Assembly (NCBI GenBank): GCA_001839685.1
Contig: MLAK01001160.1
Coordinates: forward strand, 1-64,000
Direction of reading: 5' to 3'
Length of the DNA: 64,000 bases
Source: Tritrichomonas foetus
Taxonomy: Eukaryota > Parabasalia > Tritrichomonadida > Tritrichomonadidae
A program made the position numbers and the translations under genes. Below, piece by piece: positions 1 through 8,688 of this stretch. Each line of letters opens with the position of its first letter. Position 1 is the stretch's first letter. A model generated the notes under the pieces. It ran no database searches. It was not told the origin of the DNA and saw nothing but the letters and a program-made list of their open reading frames with translations.

Positions 1-712
1 GGGGTCGTAATGACTCAAACATAATATATCATCCTCTTAAAATTTCACTTTTGAATGCTTTATTCTGGACCAGAAATAAACTTTTTGTTACCATCATACA
101 ATCGTTGAACGAATGAACGATGAATTTTTTGAATAATTTATAATTCATTTTCAATGTAAGAAACGGTTATTGATATTTGAAAAATAGCAAAATCAAGCAT
201 CTTAATTTTATTCCCATTTTCTGGAAATTACGAAAATAAAACTCATCAATGGCATTGAAAACGCTTGAAATTTCATCGATCAATAATTTGCCATTTCACC
301 ATAATTATTTCGTCTCACATTCAATATTTATGTTTCAATAACTATCCAATAGTAAAGAAGGGCTATTTAGAAGGTATTTCTCAATTTATTTTCACTTTTC
401 AATCTCTGCCATTGATGTCACCAACTTTCCAATCAGAGATTTAGTATCTAGCATTTGCAATTCTTACTATTTCCTCAAAATCTCACTATTAGAAAAGGAC
501 ACTGATTTAATATTTTTAGGACAGCTCGAAAATGGTCACTCAGATTGCACCTGAAAAAGAACGTTTAACTTAACTAAAATTGTGATTATATTCAGTCATA
601 TATAACTTTTTAAATGAATGTAAATATCAGAAAATAGGAATGGTCAATTATTTTAATCTGCTGAAAATCGTTATCGTCGAAGTTAATCATTCAAGGAAAA
701 TTTTGAGCATTC
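1..712. other. Intergenic, AT-rich, upstream of Tom40-like gene
   Basis: No convincing reading frame or RNA gene was seen. Near the right end, at 597-606, lies CATATATAAC, about 116 bp before the start codon at 713. It resembles the CATATA motifs found at a similar distance before some other genes here. AT-rich DNA makes this weak on its own. Confidence 0.4.
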
Positions 713-1585
713 ATGGCGAAGACATTTGCAGAATTACATATGAAACATGAAGACTTATTTAGTATCACCTCGATTAACGGTTTCTGTCTGCAATCTTCGT
801 CGAAAATATCTGAAAATTCAAAAGTTGACCTCGACATCGGATTTCATCCAACGGAGTTGGTTACAATCATGACGCAAAACGGTCCTCAACTCGCCTACGC
901 ACATCACTTGAGAAATTTCCAAATATCAGGATCGACCAAATATTCAATATTTGATATTTCCGCATTAATTTCTTCGTATTTCCAAGTTTTTTCATTTTCA
1001 GCAAAACCACACAACGCGATTTCATGTTCGGCCAAATTTTTCAAAAGACCAAATTCCAAATTTATTCCAACAATTTCGTCACAATTTCGCTTACAAAAAA
1101 TGGCAATTACCTCCCAAATGCAAACAATTGATTACAGAACACCAAATTCAATTGATATGACTTTCTCATTATTTGATCAATTTGCATTTCAAGTTGTGAG
1201 AAGGAAAAATATGCCACTTGGCTATGCATTTCTTACAAGTTATGATTTCTCAAAAAGTTCTATTGCTCTTTCACTATCCATTGATAAAGATTTGTCAACT
1301 TTGATGCTCAGAAATAAAACCAAAATAAATGAAAACACACGAGCTGGTGTTAAATACCAGATCGATCAAAAAATGAATTCTAATTTGGCCCTTGCTTATA
1401 AAGCAAAAATAAAAGATTCCATCGTACACGGAATGGTTGATACTGGTGGAATTGTTCAATCATATTTTGATTATAAAATGAATGATTTGTTCCATTTCAT
1501 TATGACATCAACTCTAGATCATAATGACAGAAATTATCGATTTGGAATTGGACTTTCATGGGCTCCTCCAGAAACAAATAAATAA
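713..1585 (+). CDS. Tom40/VDAC-like beta-barrel outer-membrane protein (probably hydrogenosomal)
   Basis: 290 residues, about the length of mitochondrial porins and of reduced Tom40 proteins. There is no signal peptide or transmembrane helix. Instead the protein is a run of alternating polar and hydrophobic stretches, as in beta-barrels. The last strand (residues about 277-285) ends YRFGIGLSW, which fits the C-terminal beta-signal used for SAM-dependent insertion: polar, x, Gly, x, x, hydrophobic, x, hydrophobic. In trichomonads such proteins sit in the hydrogenosomal outer membrane and import proteins (Tom40) or pass metabolites (VDAC). The sequence alone does not decide between the two. The ATG is in the context TTCATGG, seen at other starts in this window. 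Confidence 0.55.
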   Translation: MAKTFAELHMKHEDLFSITSINGFCLQSSSKISENSKVDLDIGFHPTELVTIMTQNGPQLAYAHHLRNFQISGSTKYSIFDISALISSYFQVFSFSAKPHNAISCSAKFFKRPNSKFIPTISSQFRLQKMAITSQMQTIDYRTPNSIDMTFSLFDQFAFQVVRRKNMPLGYAFLTSYDFSKSSIALSLSIDKDLSTLMLRNKTKINENTRAGVKYQIDQKMNSNLALAYKAKIKDSIVHGMVDTGGIVQSYFDYKMNDLFHFIMTSTLDHNDRNYRFGIGLSWAPPETNK

Positions 1586-2172
1586 AATATATATTATTTG
1601 ATATTATTTTCATTTAATGCATTTATGTAACCATCTCTTTTTTCTATTGATCAAAAGGTATGATTCTTAGTTGAAGGAAATTTCTTGTCAAACTCAAAGA
1701 AAATCTAAAGTGTGACCAGTTTTACCTTGAACACTTTTCTTTACTTTGACCTTTAATTTGACCTCAAAAGCTCACATAAAAATTGGTCTACAAATGGAAA
1801 GTTCGATGAACACAAAAAGTTATCATTTTCTTTTAATAAAACTTTCCATTTTTTGGAATCAGTTTATTTATCGAAAGAATCTAAATGGATGAGAAACTAA
1901 CATAAAGACCAAATTATCAAACAAAAACTGAACATTTTGACAATATATTGAAAAGGCAGAATTCAAAACACTGAATACAGTTTTCACGTTTTCTTTTCAA
2001 AAAGTCAACAATTGCGAAGAAAAGTCAATAATTTGGTCGAATACGCTTTCGTTTTCATCATTGAAGAATCTTCACCGAAAAATTTGTGCCCATCAAAAAG
2101 TTGATTTCATAAATTTTAGACTCTTCTCTAAATTTCTTCCTTTTCATCAAGAATTTTTCAAGTCGATAATAA
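1586..2172. other. Intergenic, AT-rich
   Basis: No gene seen. It holds a short direct repeat around 1744-1763 (TTTGACCTTTAATTTGACCT). A closely related pair occurs at about 57737-57755. Function unknown. Confidence 0.4.
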
Positions 2173-2964
2173 ATGAAACAAAATAAGAACGATAAATCGG
2201 ACAAACAACCAAATTATTTTGATCAGCTTTCGAATGAAGATAAAATCAAATATCAAGAATTGAAAAAACAACTTTCATTGCCAGCGTGCAAAAACAGAAG
2301 AAATAAAAGCAATGAAACATTTCAAGACATGGTCAATGCCATTCAATCCTTCGTCGTTCGCAATGATGAAAATGATATCACCAGATCTCTTGTTTGTGGA
2401 ATTGTATGGCTCGATAATGGAATTGCAATTAATACGCATCAGCTTAGCATAATCACAAACAAATGCAAGTCTTCAATTAACGGCTCATTTCAATCATTGG
2501 GATATGGCACAACTCCAACTGGAACAGAATCATCAACAGAGATTATTTCAAAATTCCCTTTCATGAAAAAGAACTTTGGTGAACTCAGACAGTGGACTGT
2601 CCGTCAAAAATTGTCTCAGCCATCATCACAATCTTTAAATTTACGAGAAATTGTTCAGAAACACATCTTAAATAATTCTCAGGAAAATTCTCAATCAAAC
2701 ACATCTAGCAATTCGTATAATGAAGAGGATATCACTCCACCTGAAGAGGAGCTCATCTACGGAGGAGGGGAGTTCAGCTTGACAGAATATGTGAGGAATC
2801 TCATTAAAAAACGATCAAAGCCACAAAACAACGAAAAAATGGCAGAATCATTGACAGAAAATGAACAACCAGTTTTTACTGAAAAACCATCAATTCAAGA
2901 AGATTCATTCACTATTGCGGGCACAGAATTTGAGATGCTTGATGGCTTCTTTAATGATATGTAA
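2173..2964 (+). CDS. IBP39-like initiator-binding transcription factor
   Basis: 263 residues. Residues about 18-147 match the Transcription-initiator DNA-binding domain (IBD) of trichomonad initiator-binding protein IBP39. Key stretches are FVVRNDENDITRSLVCGIVW (60-79), KCKSSINGSFQSLGYGT (98-113, with the basic recognition helix) and FPFMKKNFGELRQWTVRQ (128-145). In Trichomonas vaginalis IBP39 binds the initiator element (TCA+1Y[T/A]) next to most start codons and contacts the RNA polymerase II tail through its C-terminal domain. Here the C-terminal 110 residues are polar and low-complexity, ending in an acidic and hydrophobic tail. The second IBP39 domain is therefore not evident, so this is probably a paralogue. 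Complete gene with ATG start. Confidence 0.85.
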   Translation: MKQNKNDKSDKQPNYFDQLSNEDKIKYQELKKQLSLPACKNRRNKSNETFQDMVNAIQSFVVRNDENDITRSLVCGIVWLDNGIAINTHQLSIITNKCKSSINGSFQSLGYGTTPTGTESSTEIISKFPFMKKNFGELRQWTVRQKLSQPSSQSLNLREIVQKHILNNSQENSQSNTSSNSYNEEDITPPEEELIYGGGEFSLTEYVRNLIKKRSKPQNNEKMAESLTENEQPVFTEKPSIQEDSFTIAGTEFEMLDGFFNDM

Positions 2965-3251
2965 TTAAATCTATCTTATCAAATTTTGATTTTTCTTATG
3001 ATTTATATTTCTTTTTACATTTTCATTTCTTTTTTAGAAAAGATAAAAACAACTTTAATTGGTTCAAAGGAAAAGGAATATAAATGATATATTTATCAAT
3101 TAGTAATATATATTGATGACTAACTGTTCTCTTCTGTGATAAAGTATAAAAGAGAAGTTAGTGAAAATCCCATCCACAATTGTTTGGATATTTCCAATAG
3201 CTTTGATTCAAAATTTGGAACAAAGTCGCGAGAGTTTTATTGACAAAGTAT

Positions 3252-4560
3252 TTATTTGATTAGTTTTCCAAAGAATTCAATTTTACTTACATAGCCATAG
3301 TCATAATAATTGTTGAGATTACGTTGATCAAAGTGAATATATCGATAAAGTTTTACACTTTTATTAGTTCATTCATAACAGTGAAATGTATCATAATTAT
3401 TCAGGTGAGAATTATCTGTCCTGGAATCCAGAACTTCCCAACTAATCAAATCATTAGAGCCTTTAGTTTCCCAATTTTTGGGATCATGTAAAAATTTATC
3501 TGTTCGTGAATTTTCAAAAATTGGAGTCCGAAAAGAATAATGTGTGGGATTTATTTTATTCTCCATGAAATCAAATTGATAGCCTGTGATATCAGATCCG
3601 TTGGAAGATAAATATTTACTTCTGAAGGTTTCATATTCAAATAAAGAATCATAATTTGTTATTTGATTTGAAAACAATTTAAAAATATCAAACGAATTGG
3701 TCTCCTCTGCAGAAATATCATCCAAATAAACATCTTCCTTATCAATTTTAATAAATTCTGTGATATCACAGTTCAAATAGAATTTTGTCTGAAGATGATA
3801 AAATATTCCTTCAAATTCATGTCCATTACAAGGTCGAACGTGAATTGAAGAAGGTATTAGAATTTGATAGTAACTATCAAGAAGAGAGTTGACTCGAGCG
3901 ATGAAAGTTTTCCAGCAATTCAAATTTAGTTTCGTCAGATAAAGAAAATCAAAATATTGATTACGCTTCTTAGTTGAGAGGTTAATGAATTCTACATATG
4001 AGATTAGTGAATAAAATTCATCTCCTCGTTCATTTATAATATTACATATAAAGTCAAAAAATGAATCTTCATCAGAGATTTTGAAATTTTTGGATGAAGA
4101 AATGTTTTACATCTCTTCTATCGTAAAATATTTTGTAATCATTTCTTGAATTTCGTTTTTTTCAATATTAGAAACGCAGAAATCTATAATTTTTTTCATT
4201 GAAGTAAATATGAGTATCGATGGATAATTTGTTTTCATCTTGAAGTATATATCTTTCACATTAGAATGACTAATAATATGATTTATCTTCATTTTTGAAA
4301 GACATTTCAAAATAATTTTTTCATTTCCTAATGAATACAACAGTTCTAACATTTGATGATTCTTTTTCGTCAATATTATTAATGTTTATTTCATATTTAT
4401 TTTTATTGGCATTTTCATTTTTATTTTCATTGTTTGGGTTTAAAAAGGGAAAAAAGTCTTTGAAATAATTGATACATTGAAGAACAAGCACATTGTTCCG
4501 TGCTTGAAGATGATTTGGAGGAAGTTGAATAATCATGACACAAAACATGCTATTTCCTAA
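3252..4560 (-). pseudogene. Decayed trichomonad BTB/discoidin-tailed family gene
   Basis: One frame on the minus strand can be followed from about 4373 down to a TAA at 3252-3254, but it is cut by two in-frame stops: TAA at 4107-4109 and TGA at 3369-3371. Homology-like content continues across both. Residues after the first stop (FKISDEDSFFDF...) follow the pattern of the helical region of this family. The part before the second stop (WETKGSNDLISWEVLDSRTD) and the part after it (YRYIHFDQ ... VSKIEFFGKLI) form the two halves of an F5/8 type C (discoidin)-like domain. Upstream, the segment 4374-4548 is in another frame, so a frameshift lies near 4375. No N-terminal BTB region was found, so the 5' end is probably lost. 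Family assignment rests on remembered sequence patterns. Confidence 0.6.
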
Positions 4561-4988
4561 GAACTTGTAATATAAACTATATGTAAATCTTCATTTATTG
4601 AATGAAAAATCAATTCCATTTGATTGACAATATTTTTCTTTACCATTATATAAAACATCATTATCTGCTATAATAAATCAACAGAAATTGACATCACAAT
4701 TATACTCTTTTATTCACTTGATATTATTGAGAGTACTTGTGAATACATAATGAAACTAGTTATTTAAAGAATAAACTCTTAGTGTATTGAAGATTTTCAT
4801 TTTCGAGGAATTTACAATGAAAATATATGACATAAATAAATTGATAAGAAACATATACTTCATCACAAGATTTGAATAAAAAATAAAATTGAGACTTCTC
4901 TCATTGAAAATAACAGAAAAATATAACCATATTTTTGTGAAAATCCACTATATAAATCTTTTCTTAACGGTTTTTATAATTCACAAAA
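4561..4988. other. Intergenic, AT-rich
   Basis: No gene seen. Just before the next ATG lies TTCACAAAAATG (4980-4991). Its TCACA fits the trichomonad initiator consensus TCA+1Y[T/A] and would give a 5' leader of only a few bases. Confidence 0.4.
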
Positions 4989-6479
4989 ATGAGCCACAAA
5001 GTGTTTCGACTTTGGTGCAATCATCAAACATATGAGTTTCCACTCGATACATTCAAGCAAGTTTCGAAAAAATGCGCCGCTCTCGTAAAATCGAAGGATT
5101 ATCAAGGTACAATCAACCATCCAGTGTCTGAAGAAGCTTTTGAAGCCTTTTCACTGGCATGCCAATTGAAGGATTTTCAGACCACCCAAACAAACGCTTT
5201 TGAACTCCTCGATCTCGCCCAGGAATGGGGAATCAAATCCCTCGAGACTTTCGTCACAAACTACATCAATGCCAAAGAACTTAAACGACCGGAGGAAGGC
5301 GACCATTTGGCGCCACTTTTGATGCACCTTGAAGACGATAATTATGATCAGATCAACGACGTTGTTGGCGTTTCAAAGAACTTCGACCAATATCTTCTCG
5401 ACGACCGCCTCCTCGAACTTCACCCAGAAACGATTTACCAGATCTACCATCATGCAGAAACCCGGGGAATCAATCAAGAATATTTTGCCGAATTTTTGAT
5501 GAAATTATTCGAAAGCGACCCTCAAAAAGCTGTCCCATTAACTTTACTGACTAATTTCGACCGTTTAACGCAAGATCAAATCGAAAATATTTTCCAATGC
5601 AGTGAAATGCACGAAGAGTTCATTGGATACTTCATAGCTGCTTCAATGAGTACCCTTAATGCAAAAGCACGAAGAGACCTCGATGAAATGGAAGAAAGGC
5701 ACCTGAAAGAAATCGATGATATTCGTGAAGCTATTAAAAATCACAGGCAGGAGTCGCTTGATAGAATTCAAGACCAGTTCAATTTGAGTATCGATGAACT
5801 GAAGGCCTTGATAGAAAAACAAAAAGGAGAAATCCAAGAATTGAAAGATTTGAAGATGCGCCAACAAATGAAAATTAGTGATGCTGATAAACGTTTCCAA
5901 AAGCAAGCTCTTGTAATTGAAAAGGAAATTCAAAAACAACGTGATTTGATTTCTGCTAAACAAGCTGTGATTAGGCAGCGAAGGCGTCAAATCGCTGATG
6001 AATTGAAGAATCAGTTCAATGCTGTTCGTTACGAAGTTGGCGAACAATTACGTGAAGTCGAGTTCAATGATCAACAGAGAAGTAGCGATGTTGGATGTAG
6101 GTATCCACCACAGGCAGAGGAATTAACAGCTGAGTCACAAAACTTGACAGACCGTGGAATCGTCCTCACAGAAAAGGTTCAGACATATGACAAATGGGTA
6201 AAAACTGTTGTTGCTTCATTTGGCGCAAAAATCGTACACGATCAATTACGTTTCGATCACTTTTTGAGAAACACTTCAAGAAGGTTCGAACTGTTCAACG
6301 TTGAACCAAAATTGTGGGACCTGGATGCTGACCAAGTTAGGAATGCTGAAGAAGTTGTCACCCGTCTGGAAAAGAAGATCAATACAAGCTGCCCAATTAG
6401 TGTGAGACAACAAATAGAAATGTCTGTAAATGTTATGAAACAATTTGCTAGTGTTTTCTCCGGCAAACAAATGGATTAA
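4989..6479 (+). CDS. BTB-like domain protein with long coiled coil
   Basis: 496 residues. The N-terminal 95 residues (start KVFRLWCNHQTYEFPLDTFK, later AFELLDLAQEWGIKSLETFV) have the length and pattern of the divergent BTB/POZ-like domain common in large trichomonad families. Residues 100-220 are helical. Residues about 225-345 form a heptad-rich, highly charged coiled coil (EEKH/KEIDDI, MRQQMKISDADKRFQ). The last 100 residues are again helical. It is probably a scaffold or adaptor, but no partner can be named. The 5' half uses more C- and G-ending codons than most neighbours, which suggests good expression. A TCACA initiator-like site lies directly before the ATG. Confidence 0.5.
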   Translation: MSHKVFRLWCNHQTYEFPLDTFKQVSKKCAALVKSKDYQGTINHPVSEEAFEAFSLACQLKDFQTTQTNAFELLDLAQEWGIKSLETFVTNYINAKELKRPEEGDHLAPLLMHLEDDNYDQINDVVGVSKNFDQYLLDDRLLELHPETIYQIYHHAETRGINQEYFAEFLMKLFESDPQKAVPLTLLTNFDRLTQDQIENIFQCSEMHEEFIGYFIAASMSTLNAKARRDLDEMEERHLKEIDDIREAIKNHRQESLDRIQDQFNLSIDELKALIEKQKGEIQELKDLKMRQQMKISDADKRFQKQALVIEKEIQKQRDLISAKQAVIRQRRRQIADELKNQFNAVRYEVGEQLREVEFNDQQRSSDVGCRYPPQAEELTAESQNLTDRGIVLTEKVQTYDKWVKTVVASFGAKIVHDQLRFDHFLRNTSRRFELFNVEPKLWDLDADQVRNAEEVVTRLEKKINTSCPISVRQQIEMSVNVMKQFASVFSGKQMD

Positions 6480-6862
6480 TAATAAACTTATTTATCGAAA
6501 CGAATATTTTTACACAATTTCTATCTTTTTATTCAGTTTTTCAACCTCCAAAATATTGTTTTTAAATCTATCATTAACAAAAAAATGTAGCTGGATGACC
6601 TCATATTAATAATTTTAGTATTGACAATCATAATATCTAGGCTACCTTCTTACATCAATGACTGTTGAAAAAACTCATTTAATGATCATGTGATTACGAA
6701 TCACATCAAATTGAAAAGGAAAAAAGAACATCAATTTTGAATGGAATGGTACGTTAAGGGAAAAAGTGGAAGTATACGTTGTCATTTGAATTAGCGTTAT
6801 TTTCTTTCAAATATTTGAGAAAAAATACCAAAATTAATTAAAATCTATTAAGATACGTGGAA
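6480..6862. other. Intergenic spacer
   Basis: AT-rich, no gene or clear signal seen. Confidence 0.4.
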
Positions 6863-8416
6863 ATGGCCGAGGATTCGCCAAAACCCGAAAGTTTAGATCA
6901 AATTACCTCAATGACAGCAGGCGGTCTTCTTGGTGATGCTCCAGGAAACGAAAGCGACAAAAAATCAACTCAATCTTCTCACGAAGAGGAAGAGGAAAGA
7001 AACTCAAGAGCAGCTTCGAAACAATCAGAAAAACTAACAATTGAAGAAGAAGAAGAAAATACAGAAAGCGAAAGAAAATCGATTAAATCCAAAAATGAAG
7101 ACGAAGTAGGAGAGGAGGAGCAAAACGATAAAAATCCACCAAAAAAAGTCAAAAAGAAGAAAATTGTGGTCAAAACAATCAAAAAGAAAAAAACGATAAA
7201 AAATACTCGAATCGAATTAATCGAAGGTGAAGAAGAGGAAATCGAAGAAATTGAAGAAGAAGAATACGACGAACAAATTGAAGAAGAGGAAGAAGAAGAA
7301 GAGGCCGAAGATCCACCAGAAAGTGAAAATTATCAAATTCATGAACCTGAAGAAGAAATCTATGATTCTCGAAAATCGAGTAAACTTCACAATTCTTTTC
7401 GTTCAAGTGGCTCATCAACATTGAGAAGCCCGAGGCGAACTTCTCGATTTTCTCAATCTTCAAGAAATCCCAGAAAAGATTATGACATTTCTGAAGTAAC
7501 TGCTTTATCTGCACAAATTTACCAAGGCCAACCTATTACTACAGATGATCCAGATTTGATTGCTGCTGCCATTTTAGACCTGAAGGACATGCGCTATCGA
7601 ATGGAATGTGAGCAGAAATTCGATGAAGCTTTGAAATGCGAGCAAATGATTGAAAGAGCACGTGAAGAACAATTGAGATTAATGAAGAGTATATATTCGA
7701 ATGAAGAAGTCGAAGGAGTAAATGTAAAACTTGAATCTACCAAAAAGCTAATAAACAATTTAGATAGGTCAGCTGTGAACCAAACTAATCAACTTGAATA
7801 TGAGTTGAACGAGCTCGTCCAGAATTTGAAAAGGAGACAAATGATGGAAATTGAAAGACATGATAAAATTTGGAAAAGTGAGACAAAAATGCGTGAATAT
7901 AATCGAACATCTGGAAAAGTTCGCGCTTTGAGATACCAACAACAAAAAATGATGAATTCAAAAAGATACTCAGAAGCTGACCAAGTTCGAAAAATCGCTG
8001 ATAATCTTTCTGCTAAAGAAGCAAGAACAGCTTATGCTTTAATGCAAACAGAATATCAACAATCTTTAGATATTTTAATGAAGAAACATCAAGATGAAAT
8101 GGATACATTATTGAAAGCAAATAATACTAGAAGAGATAATTTGAAGAGAGCAATTGCAAAGAAAAGAAGACCACTTGAAAATCGAATGACAAAACTTAAC
8201 CGTGAAGAAGAACTTGCAAGAAAACCAGAAAGAGTTTGGGCCTTAAGATATAAAACAGAATCCGAAAAAATCATGTATAGAATGGGAATGAGCGTTGATG
8301 CAAACGTGTTATCACCAAAACTAAGAATTGCTGATTACAACACAATGCCACTACCACCACTTGAAACAGAATCTCTGAAAAGAACCATGCTGAGTAGGAG
8401 AAGCACTCGATTGTAA
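6863..8416 (+). CDS. Acidic/basic low-complexity coiled-coil protein
   Basis: 517 residues from the first ATG; the frame is open a little further but begins with GTG. Residues 1-200 are strongly charged: Glu-rich runs, a Lys-rich patch around 95-120, and a Ser/Arg-rich stretch near 170-205. From about residue 215 to 480 it is helical and coiled-coil. Within this, DLIAAAILDLKDMRYRMECE followed by QKFDEALKCEQMIERAREEQ resembles a pair of short helices, and KVRALRYQQQKMMNSKRYSEADQVRK repeats the same theme. The C-terminus is basic and Ser/Arg-rich. Such proteins are common among trichomonad cytoskeletal and basal-body candidates. Function unknown. Confidence 0.5.
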   Translation: MAEDSPKPESLDQITSMTAGGLLGDAPGNESDKKSTQSSHEEEEERNSRAASKQSEKLTIEEEEENTESERKSIKSKNEDEVGEEEQNDKNPPKKVKKKKIVVKTIKKKKTIKNTRIELIEGEEEEIEEIEEEEYDEQIEEEEEEEEAEDPPESENYQIHEPEEEIYDSRKSSKLHNSFRSSGSSTLRSPRRTSRFSQSSRNPRKDYDISEVTALSAQIYQGQPITTDDPDLIAAAILDLKDMRYRMECEQKFDEALKCEQMIERAREEQLRLMKSIYSNEEVEGVNVKLESTKKLINNLDRSAVNQTNQLEYELNELVQNLKRRQMMEIERHDKIWKSETKMREYNRTSGKVRALRYQQQKMMNSKRYSEADQVRKIADNLSAKEARTAYALMQTEYQQSLDILMKKHQDEMDTLLKANNTRRDNLKRAIAKKRRPLENRMTKLNREEELARKPERVWALRYKTESEKIMYRMGMSVDANVLSPKLRIADYNTMPLPPLETESLKRTMLSRRSTRL

Positions 8417-8688
8417 TTCTAATTTATTATTATTTATGTTTAAAAATATGTTTTTTGGGAAAACCTTTTCTCTTTTATTTATGAAATGTTATGATAATAA
8501 AATGTTGTTTTCATGAGATATTAGCAAATTCAAAACCATTCCGTGTTTCTTGATCTATCCAAATCAGTATTGAAATATAAAATAAGAATATTTTTTAATA
8601 ACAATATTTCATTATAGAGTTCGCTTCATAGCTAAAATAACAATGAATCTCATTAGTCTACGAGAGAGGCAAATCATTAGTTAATTAA

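Noticed and set aside
1744..1763. TTTGACCTTTAATTTGACCT pair, similar to 57737-57755, as a dispersed repeat family or receptor-type site
   Set aside because: Only the short motif is shared, the flanks differ, and two instances are too few to support a repeat family or a binding site.
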